Shown in pieces: positions 34,172-42,286 of a stretch of 64,000 nt of DNA. Origin of the DNA: Halorientalis sp. IM1011 (lineage in GTDB: Archaea; Halobacteriota; Halobacteria; Halobacteriales; Haloarculaceae); assembly GCF_001989615.1 (NCBI RefSeq), contig NZ_CP019067.1:2480001-2544000 (forward strand), in the 5' to 3' direction. Both the position numbers and the translations under genes were made by a program. The number at the start of each line of letters is the position of its first letter. Position 1 is the first letter of the stretch. The notes beneath the pieces were generated by a model. That model did no database searches. It was not told where the DNA came from and saw nothing but the letters and a program-made list of their open reading frames with translations.

Positions 34172-34582
34172 TCAGGGCCAGTCGTCGCGGCTGTCTTCGA
34201 CCTGCTGGTCGGGGCTGTCGGGTTCGCCCAGTTCCCAGTCGGCGGCCTCGGCGGCGTCCTCGACGTGGAGGAACTCCCAGCCGGCGGCCTCGGCCAGCGC
34301 CTCGTCGTCCTCGTCGGTGCCGACGAAGACGTGGCGTTCGGTCTCGAACTGTCCCTTCACGTTTTCGAGGCTCTCCTCGCGACCCCGGGGGCCGGAGAAG
34401 AAGTCCTGGCGGATCCGGTGTTTGCGCGTGAAGTTGGTCACGACGTAGGTCGGCTTCTCCGAGACGACGCCGACGTACTCGCTCCACTGGCGCGCGTCGT
34501 TGAACACCGAATCGGGGTGTGCCAGTTCCTTGAGCGCGCTCAGATCGAAGGCAAGGGTCATGTCGCTGCTCCCGCCGTTCAT
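34172..34582 (-). CDS. Haloarchaeal protein of unknown function (DUF7124-like)
   Basis: 136 residues. The conserved-looking block DLSALKELAHPDSVFNDARQWSEYVGVVSEKPTYVVTNFTRKHRIRQDFFSGPRG suggests a nucleic-acid or nucleotide-related fold. The second block (FETERHVFVGTDEDDEALAEAAGWEFLHVEDAAEAADW) resembles a Rossmann-like half. I associate it with an uncharacterised haloarchaeal family (DUF7124, from memory). A start at 34561 (MTLAFDL) is an alternative. Confidence 0.78.
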   Translation of the reverse strand: MNGGSSDMTLAFDLSALKELAHPDSVFNDARQWSEYVGVVSEKPTYVVTNFTRKHRIRQDFFSGPRGREESLENVKGQFETERHVFVGTDEDDEALAEAAGWEFLHVEDAAEAADWELGEPDSPDQQVEDSRDDWP

Positions 34583-34640
34583 ACCCCCCGCTCGGCCCGC
34601 GCCGGAGAAAACGCCTTCGATACCGCCGCTCGCGAGGGCG

Positions 34641-34832
34641 TCACCCTCGATCGAGCCGTCGATACAGCGTCACGCCGACGGCGAGTGCGGCAGCGGCGAC
34701 CCCGAGCAGCGTCGGCAGCGGGTCGCCGCCGCCCCACTCCCAGTCGAACGCGGCGAAGCCGATCACGGCGACCAGCGCCACGAGCGCGCCGACGATCCGG
34801 AGAGACCGCGATTCCGCAGGGCGTCCAGGCAT
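34641..34832 (-). CDS. Small two-TM membrane protein
   Basis: 63 residues: a basic N-terminus (MPGRPAESRSLR), a TM helix IVGALVALVAVIGFAAF, a WEWGGGD loop, a second TM helix LLGVAAAALAVGVTLY and a basic end (RRLDRG). The inside-positive ends predict both termini in the cytoplasm. The function is unknown; such small proteins are common between haloarchaeal genes. Confidence 0.6.
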   Translation of the reverse strand: MPGRPAESRSLRIVGALVALVAVIGFAAFDWEWGGGDPLPTLLGVAAAALAVGVTLYRRLDRG

Positions 34833-34893
34833 GTGAAACTGTTCGAAGGACCGTCAGAAAAAGCTGGTCCGACCGTCGCGGGTGATCGGTGAA

Positions 34894-36144
34894 TTACTCG
34901 GACTCGGCGGCAGCGGGCGCGTCGAGGTTCTCCAGATCGACGCTCTGTTCGAGCAGGACCTCCTTCTGGTCGGCGACGTCCCGCTCCTCGCGGATCAGCT
35001 GCTTGTACTTCGACTGGGGTGCCAGGTCGCCGATGAGGACGCCGCCGACGAGTTTGCCGTCCTTGAAGGCGAGTCGCCGCCACTCCGTGTCGGAGTATTT
35101 CCGCTCGGCGTGATCGTCGCCCAGCGTCGGGTGACCGAAGGAGAGGAAGGGGAAGTCGAAGTGCGTGATCGAGTACGAGGAGACCCAGCGGAACTCCTCG
35201 GCCTCGTCACCGTCGACCATGTTCTGCCCGGCGACCGCGCCCTGTTCTTTGGCCGAGCCCCAGGCTCCGTTCTGGGTGTAGTCGTCGAGGATGGTGTCGT
35301 AGAACCGGGTCACGTCACCCGCGGCGTAGACGTCCTCGACGTTGGTCTGCATGTACTCGTCGACGACGATGCCGTCTTGGAGTTCGATGTCGGTGTCCCG
35401 GAGGAACTCGGTGTTGAAGTTCAGGCCGATGGCGACACCGACGAACTCACCCTCGAACTCCTCGCCGTTGGGGTCGACCGCACCGGTGACGACGCCGTCG
35501 TCGTCGGTCGTGAAGTGGTCGACGCCTGAATCGAAGACGGGCGTGACGCCGTTCTCCTCGAGCGCGTCGTGGATGATCTCGGCACCGTCAAGCGAGAGGG
35601 CGTAACGCCACCAGCGGTTGCCCCGCATCAGGTAGTGGGCGTCGATGTCCTGTGCGCCACAGATGGCCGCGAGGTCGATCCCGAGCAGTCCCGCCCCGAC
35701 GACGATGCCCGTGTCGGACTCGTCGGCGTGCTCGCGGATGGCCCGGGCGTCCTGAAAGGTCCAGAAGTGGTGGATCCCCTCGGCGTCGGAGTTGTCGACC
35801 GGGAGCTGTGTGGGCGTCCCCCCGCTCGCCAGGAGTAGCTTGTCGTACTCGATGTCGCCGCTGTCGTGGGTGTGGACCACTTTGGCGTCGGTGTCGACGC
35901 CCGTGACGACCGTATCGAGTGCGAGGTCGATGTCCCGCTCGGCGTACCAGTCTTCCTCGTGGATCGAGATGGGGGCCTCGGGGAGTTTCCCCTTGGCGAA
36001 CTCCTTGATGAGAATTCGGTTGTACAGCGCCTCACCCTCCTCGGTAACGACAGTGATGTCGGCATCGGGGTCCTGTTCCCGGATGGTCTCCGCCGCGGAA
36101 CTCCCCGCGATACCGTCTCCGATGATTACGTGCGACGCGCTCAT
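34894..36144 (-). CDS. NAD(P)/FAD-dependent oxidoreductase (rubredoxin/nitrite-reductase-like)
   Basis: A 416-residue pyridine-nucleotide-disulfide-oxidoreductase-fold flavoprotein. It has an FAD-binding GDGIAGSSAAETIRE at the N-terminus, a middle NAD-binding GIVVGAGLLGIDLAA and a second FAD loop VEDVYAAGDVTRFYD. No CxxxxC redox pair is seen, so it is of the ferredoxin/rubredoxin reductase or NirB N-domain type. The electron acceptor is unknown. ATG 36144 opens right at the first strand. It is divergent from the gene at 36307. Confidence 0.9.
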   Translation of the reverse strand: MSASHVIIGDGIAGSSAAETIREQDPDADITVVTEEGEALYNRILIKEFAKGKLPEAPISIHEEDWYAERDIDLALDTVVTGVDTDAKVVHTHDSGDIEYDKLLLASGGTPTQLPVDNSDAEGIHHFWTFQDARAIREHADESDTGIVVGAGLLGIDLAAICGAQDIDAHYLMRGNRWWRYALSLDGAEIIHDALEENGVTPVFDSGVDHFTTDDDGVVTGAVDPNGEEFEGEFVGVAIGLNFNTEFLRDTDIELQDGIVVDEYMQTNVEDVYAAGDVTRFYDTILDDYTQNGAWGSAKEQGAVAGQNMVDGDEAEEFRWVSSYSITHFDFPFLSFGHPTLGDDHAERKYSDTEWRRLAFKDGKLVGGVLIGDLAPQSKYKQLIREERDVADQKEVLLEQSVDLENLDAPAAAESE

Positions 36145-36306
36145 AACGCGTCGTTTGCATACCGGGCCTAATGTGCATTGCTATCCGAGAGAGTTTCGCG
36201 TCGCCGACCGTCCCATCTCGTGGTCCGCCCGCACACCGGTCCGGAACCGGTCACCGACGGGAACCCGGGACGTTTTAGGACATCCCGTCCTTACGAATGG
36301 GTCGAG

Positions 36307-36903
36307 ATGAAGATCCGCCAGAACGTCCGCCACTGGGCCGCGAAGAAGGCACTGACCGCTCCCGTCATCGGAAAGCGGGTCGAGGACCGTCTGGTCGACC
36401 TCCACACCTCCATCTTCCTCGACAAGGCCGACGCGGTCCACCGCGAGGCCCGCCGCGCCCACCTCGACGACTTCTTCGAGGCCACGATGGACACCTACGT
36501 CGCCGCGCTGGATTCGGGCTACACCGAGGCGAAGGCCCGCGAGATCACCCACGTCCAGGCCAACTTCGACTTCTACAACCACGGCTGGACGGAGATGATG
36601 GAGTTCCCGGGCGACGAACTGGCGGACCACTACGACCGCTACGCGGACTTCTTCGAGCGCTGGGGGATCACCATCGACGACCCGCTCGGCGACTTCCGGC
36701 CCGACGACGGCATATCCGACGCCCCGTCGACCCCCGAGAAACTCGACGACCCCGAACACCCTCACGCCGAGGGCGGGTTCGCCGACGACGTGTACGTCGA
36801 GACCGACGACGGCGAGGTCGTGGTCGGCGGACAGGACGAACCCGAGGACGTGGACCCGGCGGACGCCCCCGGTGTCGACTCCGACGAGGCCGGCGCGGAC
36901 TGA
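36307..36903 (+). CDS. Haloarchaeal DUF6149-like protein
   Basis: 198 residues. The conserved-looking N-part (MKIRQNVRHWAAKKALTAPVIG, then LVDLHTSIFLDKADAVHREARRAHLDDFFEATMDTYVAAL) is basic and helical. The middle (THVQANFDFYNHGWTEMMEFPGDELADHYDRYADFFERWGI) is helical, and the last 60 residues are an acidic disordered tail. I recall this as DUF6149; the function is unknown. ATG 36307 is the family start. Confidence 0.8.
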   Translation: MKIRQNVRHWAAKKALTAPVIGKRVEDRLVDLHTSIFLDKADAVHREARRAHLDDFFEATMDTYVAALDSGYTEAKAREITHVQANFDFYNHGWTEMMEFPGDELADHYDRYADFFERWGITIDDPLGDFRPDDGISDAPSTPEKLDDPEHPHAEGGFADDVYVETDDGEVVVGGQDEPEDVDPADAPGVDSDEAGAD

Positions 36904-36910
36904 TCAGCGT

Positions 36911-37570
36911 TCAACGATCCACCTCGAACAGCACGACGCACTCGACCCCGGTGGATCCACCCGTGTCTCCGCCCAGTGATCCCGTGATCGTGAACGCGTA
37001 AACGCCCGATTCGAGGTCTTCGACCAGTGTCCGGTGATTCTCCCAGTCCCCCGAGGGGTGGGTCTCGACGCTCAGCTCCCAGGTGTACGTCCCGTCGTCT
37101 TCGACGGTCGTCCACGGTTCGACGTGTTCGTCGGGGGCGACGTGTTCCCACTCACTGGTCGTCCGTCGCTCTATCGCCCAGGCGTAGGGGTTCAGCCCGA
37201 ACGGCCCGCCGGACTGGTTGTGGAGTGTGAACGTGATCGTCTCCAGAGTGTCGTCGCCGGTCGTCGGCTCGAACACCTCGCGGTCGGGTTCGACCCACAC
37301 CTCGGCCGACCCGGGTTCGAGCGCATGGAAACAGACCGTCCGGTCGACGCCGTCGCTGAAGGACGGACAGTCCGCCCCGTCGAATCGACCGGAAGGTGCC
37401 ATCGGGGTCCGTCTCTCGTCGGTCGCCGTTCCGGGCGGTGTCTCAGTCCCGCCACCAGTCCCCGTCCTGTCCGTGTCGGTCGGCGTCGATCCGTTCCCGG
37501 ACCGGTCGAGACAGCCAGCGGTCGCCGCCGTCGTCGCGCCGAGCGCTGCCAGTACCGTGCGGCGTTTCAT
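36911..37570 (-). CDS. Tat lipoprotein with Ig-like domain
   Basis: 219 residues. The N-terminus MKRRTVLAALGATTAATAGC has the twin-arginine and lipobox (Cys20) of haloarchaeal Tat lipoproteins. A Thr/Gly/Asp-rich linker to about 60 is followed by a beta-rich domain (DGVDRTVCFHALEPGSAEVWVEP...TLETITFTLHNQSGGPFGLNPYAWAIERR...YTWELSVETHPSG...GVYAFTITGSL). This fits an Ig-like extracellular module. It is convergent with the DUF6149-like gene. The ligand is unknown. Confidence 0.82.
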   Translation of the reverse strand: MKRRTVLAALGATTAATAGCLDRSGNGSTPTDTDRTGTGGGTETPPGTATDERRTPMAPSGRFDGADCPSFSDGVDRTVCFHALEPGSAEVWVEPDREVFEPTTGDDTLETITFTLHNQSGGPFGLNPYAWAIERRTTSEWEHVAPDEHVEPWTTVEDDGTYTWELSVETHPSGDWENHRTLVEDLESGVYAFTITGSLGGDTGGSTGVECVVLFEVDR

Positions 37571-37629
37571 GCCCGATCCGACGCAGCCACGGATAACCTG
37601 TCTTCTGGAGGGTCAAACGTCGGTTTGAC

Positions 37630-38937
37630 TCACTCCGACAGCACGTCGGCAGCGGCGAAGCCGGCCTCGATAGCCCCGTTGAGACTGCGCTCGGGGTACT
37701 GGGCGCGACTGGCCATCCCGGCGTAGGTGACGCCGTCGGCGACCGCCTCCGAGAGGTCGTACGGAATCACCATGTCGAGATACCCGCGCTCGTAGACCGG
37801 CGCTGTCCGGGGGTTGCGGGCGGTCTCCACCCAGTTCACGCTCGCGGGATCGAAGTCGGGGAACAGGTCGGCGATGCCGTCCCGCCAGTGGGCTTCCACT
37901 TCGCCGTCGTCCATCCCCCAGAGGTCTTCGTCGAGGTCCTGGACGTAGCTGGCGGTGTAGTAGAGGTGTTCGCCGCCGTAGCGCTCCGGCGGGACGAAGT
38001 TGGTGTGTTCGATGAACACACCGAAGGGAGCCTCGTCGGCGAGGTTCAGCCAGTAGGTGTCGGTCAGCGACTCGTCCATGCTCCAGACCGAACAGACCGT
38101 TCCCTGGAAGTCGATCTCGCAGGGATAGCCCGTCAGCCCCTCCAGCACGTCCGGCATCGCGGCGACGACGACCCCGTCGACCTCGTGGTTCTGGCCTCCC
38201 TCGGCGGTCTCCACGGCCAGCGACTCGACGCGCCCGTCGGCGGTCCCGAGGTCGGTCACCCGCGCGCCCGTGGTGACGTTCTCACGACCGACGGCGTCGA
38301 CCAGCGCGTCGAGGAAGGGCGCGAACCCACCCTCGGGATAGCCCAGGATCTCGCCTTTGAGGAGGTCGCGTTCGCCGCGGAACTTTACCCGGCCGAGCAG
38401 CCACGCGGCGCTGACGTCTTCCTTGCGCGAGCCGAACTTGGCGGACAGCAGCGGCTCCCAGAAGTTCTCGTAGACGCTCGCGGTCGTGTGTTCGAGCAGG
38501 AACTCCTTGATGGGCACGTCCTCGAAGTCTTCGAGGTCGTCGTAGGTGTCGAAGGATGGGATCCCGCCGCGAACGTCGACTTCCATCGTGAGCATCGCCA
38601 GCCGGAACTTGTCGTACAGCGAGAGGTGCGGGTAGGCCAGGATCTCCCAGGGCTTGTCTAGCGGGTGGACGACGCCGTCGACGTAGTAGGCGTTCTCCCC
38701 CACGCGCCACTCGATGCTGTCGCCCAGCCCCAGTTCTTCGGCCACCTCGACGATGGTCTCCTCGGATTTCGAGAGGTGGTGGTAGAACTTCTCGATGGGA
38801 TCGCCGGCGGTCTCGTAGACAGCCGCGAGCCCGCCCACGTCATCGCTCGCCTCGAACACCTGTACCTCGTGGCCGGCCCGCTGGAGCCGGTGGGCTGCGG
38901 CCAGTCCCGCCACCCCGCCACCGACGACACCGATCAT
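37630..38937 (-). CDS. FAD-dependent amine-oxidase/protoporphyrinogen-oxidase-like enzyme
   Basis: A 435-residue flavoprotein. It has the N-terminal dinucleotide motif GGGVAGLAAAHRLQRAGHEVQVFEASDDVGG, the NAD(P)-binding-like region FYHHLSKSEETI and the C-terminal FAD closure GVTYAGMASRAQYPERSLNGAIEAGFAAAD. The family includes desaturases, phytoene-desaturase-like and UDP-galactopyranose-mutase-like enzymes. The substrate is not clear; carotenoid or membrane-sugar chemistry are possible. Confidence 0.88.
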   Translation of the reverse strand: MIGVVGGGVAGLAAAHRLQRAGHEVQVFEASDDVGGLAAVYETAGDPIEKFYHHLSKSEETIVEVAEELGLGDSIEWRVGENAYYVDGVVHPLDKPWEILAYPHLSLYDKFRLAMLTMEVDVRGGIPSFDTYDDLEDFEDVPIKEFLLEHTTASVYENFWEPLLSAKFGSRKEDVSAAWLLGRVKFRGERDLLKGEILGYPEGGFAPFLDALVDAVGRENVTTGARVTDLGTADGRVESLAVETAEGGQNHEVDGVVVAAMPDVLEGLTGYPCEIDFQGTVCSVWSMDESLTDTYWLNLADEAPFGVFIEHTNFVPPERYGGEHLYYTASYVQDLDEDLWGMDDGEVEAHWRDGIADLFPDFDPASVNWVETARNPRTAPVYERGYLDMVIPYDLSEAVADGVTYAGMASRAQYPERSLNGAIEAGFAAADVLSE

Positions 38938-38982
38938 GTCTCACCGTCCACCCGGCGAACACATGTGCGTTGCCTTCGGCGC

Positions 38983-39354
38983 TCACTCCCCGCCGGAGAG
39001 CCGTTCCCGTCGGCGTTCGAACTCCTCCTCGTCGATCTCGCCCGCTGCGTACCGCTGTCGCAGAGTCGTGAGCGCGTCGTCGGCCCCGGTGGCGGTTCCG
39101 CTCCCGCCCCGCGCCGACAGCGCGTACACCGCTATCGCGGGTACCGCCAGCACGACGAGCAGACCGCCGAGCATCCAGAGCCAGCCGAAGCCACCCCACA
39201 TCCCGCCGGCGTGGCTCCCCATCCACCCGTCGTGATGGTGCATCCCGTCGTCGCCCGTGTGGCCCGCCGCGACCCCGCCAGTCGCCAGGAGCAGCGCCAG
39301 TGCGACACCGACCGCCAGTGCGACACTCGCGAGTCGCGTCGTCGTTCGGGTCAT
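38983..39354 (-). CDS. Small membrane protein with C-terminal SHOCT domain
   Basis: 123 residues: a signal/TM segment (about 7-31), a His/Gly/Met-rich loop (HTGDDGMHHHDGWMGSHAGGMWGG), a TM helix (about 57-79) and a C-terminal SHOCT motif (LTTLRQRYAAGEIDEEEFERRRERLSG). The histidine/methionine loop could bind metal on the outer face, which is inference. It lies 45 bases from the flavoenzyme on the same strand. Confidence 0.8.
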   Translation of the reverse strand: MTRTTTRLASVALAVGVALALLLATGGVAAGHTGDDGMHHHDGWMGSHAGGMWGGFGWLWMLGGLLVVLAVPAIAVYALSARGGSGTATGADDALTTLRQRYAAGEIDEEEFERRRERLSGGE

Positions 39355-39539
39355 ACCTGTACCTATGCACTCGTCCCTTACCCCGGTTGCGCCTGTGTTT
39401 CCGAATCAGCCGAGCGGTCACACTTTCGGAACGAAAGCCACGAACTGGCCAGTCCGAATCCAGCCACGATGACCTGTCTGTCTGGTTCGAACGATCCACT
39501 GACACAGCGGCTATACGTCCTCGCATGATACTACTGGAC

Positions 39540-39959
39540 ATGGACGAACTGGAACTCGGTCAGGCTACGATCACCTACGACGACCCCGAGGAAGGCACCG
39601 TCACGGAGACCGTCGACAACGAGGAACTCGTCTACGCGCGCGACCACTGGATGCTCAAGACAGGGACCGACGAGGACGGCAACGACCTGATGCACCAGAT
39701 CCCCCGCGACCGCGTCCACCACGTCGCCCGCAGCGTCGAACAGTTCGAGGAACAGACCCAGACCGTCCGCCACCGCGTCGAGTCCATCGCCGGCGACCTC
39801 CGGGATCGACTCCCCGTCGACATCGGCGACGGCGGCCAGCGCGGCCGCGGCGACACCCACGGCGAGGACCCTCCGTCCGACAGCACGACCGTCCAGATCG
39901 AGACCGAATCCGAGGCGCGCGACCACGAAGAGGAGTCCGAAGCCGGCTCCGGACAGTAA
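39540..39959 (+). CDS. Small acidic protein of unknown function
   Basis: 139 residues. The N-half is folded (MDELELGQATITYDDPEEGTVTETVDNEELVYARDHWMLKTGTDEDGNDLMHQIPRDRVHHVARSVEQFEEQTQTV) and the tail is acidic. ATG 39540 is chosen because the TATA-like CTATAC (39511-39516) predicts a leaderless start near 39540; ATG 39525 is also in frame. No family name can be given. Confidence 0.7.
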   Translation: MDELELGQATITYDDPEEGTVTETVDNEELVYARDHWMLKTGTDEDGNDLMHQIPRDRVHHVARSVEQFEEQTQTVRHRVESIAGDLRDRLPVDIGDGGQRGRGDTHGEDPPSDSTTVQIETESEARDHEEESEAGSGQ

Positions 39960-40058
39960 GCGACAGCTCTGTCCTACTTCAAATCTCTGGGCGACTTTGC
40001 GACTCACGGACGACTCGCGACGCTACGCGTCGCTCGTCGGAATTGTTCGTCGCAAAAG

Positions 40059-40129
40059 TGCGCTGGCCGAGATTTGAACTCGGGTTAGGACCGTGGCAGG
40101 GTCCTGTGATACCACTACACCACCAGCGC
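40059..40129 (-). tRNA. tRNA-Gly (anticodon GCC)
   Basis: A full 71-base cloverleaf on the minus strand. The acceptor arms GCGCTGG/CCAGCGC pair over seven bases with discriminator A. The D arm contains GTGTAGTGGTATCAC. The anticodon stem GGACC/GGTCC encloses loop CTGCCAC, with anticodon GCC at 40095-40097. The T arm is CCGAG-TTCAAAT-CTCGG. No intron and no encoded CCA. Confidence 0.96.
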
Positions 40130-40229
40130 GCTACTTCACTACATCACACAGTAACCATGGTGGAAGGTATAAGGCTTCCGAATCGGTCCGAAACCGCCGG
40201 GCGGCGTGCCAGTCACTCCCGAACGAAAC

Positions 40230-40595
40230 CTACGAATCTCCCGGGTACGCCACCGTCGACAACAGCGCGTTCTCGGCCTGCCGAGAGTCCAGACGCGTGT
40301 GCTGACAGACAACCGGCCGATCCGACTCGATCACGCTCGCGAAGGCCGTCCCCCGCGGGATCTCGGGCTCTTCGAACTCGTTGAACTGGACGTGGACCGT
40401 CCGCTCGGCGGGGACCGTCACCTCGTAGGGACCGGCCGGTTCCCGATCCTCGAAGTAGACCGTCACCTCGGCGTGGGCGGCCGCCTCCGTCGCGTTCAGG
40501 AGGCAGATCGTCTCGTGGCTCTCCATCTCCGGCGGCCCGTGACTGGTCTCCGGGATGTACCCCTCCGGGATGGCCCACTGGGTGCGTCCGATCAT
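40230..40595 (-). CDS. Anabaena sensory rhodopsin transducer (ASRT)-like protein
   Basis: 121 residues that closely follow the ASRT family, small soluble beta-sandwich tetramers. Matches are IGRTQWAIPEGYIPE, ESHETICLLNATEAAAHAEVTVYFEDREPAGPYEVTVPAERTVHVQFN, GTAFASVIESDRPVVCQHTRLDSRQAENALLSTVAYPG. In Anabaena the protein interacts with a sensory rhodopsin and DNA; most homologues elsewhere occur without rhodopsin and may bind sugars. No rhodopsin gene is present in the window. ATG 40595. Confidence 0.93.
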   Translation of the reverse strand: MIGRTQWAIPEGYIPETSHGPPEMESHETICLLNATEAAAHAEVTVYFEDREPAGPYEVTVPAERTVHVQFNEFEEPEIPRGTAFASVIESDRPVVCQHTRLDSRQAENALLSTVAYPGDS

Positions 40596-40660
40596 GGCGG
40601 CGGTTCCACGCCGACAGGCATAAACGACGGTCTGGGATGCGAGTCGCGTGCAGGCTGGCT

Positions 40661-41299
40661 ATGTCCACCGGCCGAATCCGGGCCAGTTCTGCTGAGGGGC
40701 CAGTGCCAGTCGGGGACCGAGCGGCAAGTACGCATACCGCCGTCGCCGTGGACGTGCCGTCGGTGACCGACTCGAACCCCGCGGCGACCGAATCGACCGA
40801 CTGGAACCGCGAACCCGCTGACGAAGCCGACGGGCGTGGCGGATCCCCGGGTCGGGTTTCCCGCCGTGACGCGCTCGGTCTCGGTCTGGTCGGCGGGGCC
40901 GTCGCGACGGTCGTGATGACCGCGTTCCGGATCCCGATCACCGACTCGCTCCCGCCGACGGCGGAGTTCTGGGCGCGCTTCGTCGGGAACGGGGAGCCCA
41001 CGGACTATCCCCTGGTGGCGCTCGTGCTCCACCTCTGCTACGGGATGGGAGCGGGGGCGGCCTTCGGGGCGGTCTTCGTCCCCCGAACGAGCGGGTCAGA
41101 CGCCCGCGAGGAGTGGCAGGGGACGGCTCTGGCGACGGGGTACGCCATGCTCCTGTCGGTGTTCGGGACCCGGGTCATGCTGGAGCGGGTGCTCGGACTG
41201 GATCTGGACCCCGACGAACGCTGGATCTTCCACGTGAGTCACGCGATCTACGGGCTGACGCTGGGCGCGTGGCTGGGGTCGAACGTGCCGGACCGCTGA
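40661..41299 (+). CDS. Membrane protein, DUF6789-like
   Basis: About 212 residues. A variable acidic N-terminus precedes RVSRRDALGLGLVGGAVATVVMTAF, and there are about four TM segments (YPLVALVLHLCYGMGAGAAFGAVF; GTALATGYAMLLSVFGTRVML; FHVSHAIYGLTLGAWLGS) with His residues in the helices. Similar proteins are annotated DUF6789 in haloarchaea (from memory). The start is uncertain: ATG 40661 is used, but GTG 40763 has a TATA-like GCATACC 27 bases upstream and may be the true leaderless start. Confidence 0.72.
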   Translation: MSTGRIRASSAEGPVPVGDRAASTHTAVAVDVPSVTDSNPAATESTDWNREPADEADGRGGSPGRVSRRDALGLGLVGGAVATVVMTAFRIPITDSLPPTAEFWARFVGNGEPTDYPLVALVLHLCYGMGAGAAFGAVFVPRTSGSDAREEWQGTALATGYAMLLSVFGTRVMLERVLGLDLDPDERWIFHVSHAIYGLTLGAWLGSNVPDR

Positions 41300-41339
41300 C
41301 CCGTGTGAACGCTCCCCAACGCGCACGCGAAGCGGGTCC

Positions 41340-41346
41340 TTTTTAA
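41340..41346 (+). promoter_or_regulatory. Probable TATA box of the ribosomal-protein operon
   Basis: TTTTTAA precedes the first gene of the operon, giving a predicted transcript start near 41368-41372 and a leader of about 34 bases before ATG 41404. No other strong box is seen between here and uL3. Confidence 0.5.
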
Positions 41347-41403
41347 CCTGGCAGTAGAGTAGATTCGGCACAGTCTAGTGGCGTGGCGTGGAAGCGTCAC
41401 GGC

Positions 41404-42279
41404 ATGACAGTCAGCGTGCTCGTGCCGTCATCGCTGACCCGGGAAGCCGAGGACAAACGCGAGGCAACTCGCAAAATCGGTTACGTCGCCCGCGCGGCGA
41501 CGGTGTTCCGGGTCGATCGTCTGGTCGTCTTCCCCGATTCCGGGGCGGAGGGCCGATGGGGTGACGGGTTCGTCGAAACCGTGCTGCGGTACGCCGCGAC
41601 GCCGCCATACCTCCGAAAGGAGGCGTGGGGTAAGCGGGACGAACTGGAGTACGCGGGCGTCCTGCCGCCGCTCCGCGTCGCCTCACGGACCGGCTCCGGA
41701 TCGGACGATTCGGGGTCGTTAAGACAGGGAATCGTGACCGAGGTCGGATCTGACGGACGCGTTCGGGTCAATTGCGGACTGCAACACCCGATCTCCCTCC
41801 CCGAGCCCGACGGCGGGCTGGCGGAGGGGGAGCGCGTATCCATCAGGGTCTCTTCGCGACGGCCGGTCCGCGCCAAGTTCGCCGACGAGTCCCCGCCGGG
41901 ATTCGTCGTCGAGGCGTCGGACCTCTCGACGGAGCTCTCGCGTGACGACGCCGGTGTTCGCGTTGCCACATCACGGCACGGCGAACAGCTGAGTGTCGAC
42001 CGTCTCGGCGACATCGTCGCCGAGACGGCACCGCGAGGGATGACGGTCGCGTTCGGGTCGCCCGAGCGCGGTCTCCCGGAGATACTCGGTGTCGCCCCAC
42101 CGGGCGGCGACGAGGGCGGCGAAGTGACCGAGCGAGAACGGACGGATCTACCCGCGGACGAACCGGATGGGTCCCGGTTCGACCTCTGGCTGAACGCGGT
42201 TCCGAATCAGGGCAGCGAGGTCGTGCGAACGGAAGAAGCGATGTTCGCCGTGCTCGCCTGCCTCTCACTCACGGAGTGA
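41404..42279 (+). CDS. SPOUT-fold RNA methyltransferase-like protein (archaeal L3-operon leader)
   Basis: A 291-residue protein of the putative SPOUT/DUF171 RNA methyltransferase group that precedes uL3 in archaea. Seen: the N-terminal SVLVPSSLTREAEDKREATRKIGYVARAATVFRVDRLVVF, the inserted OB-like part (about 100-180, GIVTEVGSDGRVRVNCGLQ) and the C-terminal knot region (GMTVAFGSPERGLPEILG...FDLWLNAVPNQGSEVVRTEEAMFAVLACL). It probably modifies rRNA. ATG 41404 (MTVSVLVPS) is preferred to the GTG at 41383. Confidence 0.88.
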   Translation: MTVSVLVPSSLTREAEDKREATRKIGYVARAATVFRVDRLVVFPDSGAEGRWGDGFVETVLRYAATPPYLRKEAWGKRDELEYAGVLPPLRVASRTGSGSDDSGSLRQGIVTEVGSDGRVRVNCGLQHPISLPEPDGGLAEGERVSIRVSSRRPVRAKFADESPPGFVVEASDLSTELSRDDAGVRVATSRHGEQLSVDRLGDIVAETAPRGMTVAFGSPERGLPEILGVAPPGGDEGGEVTERERTDLPADEPDGSRFDLWLNAVPNQGSEVVRTEEAMFAVLACLSLTE

Positions 42280-42286
42280 CCAACGC

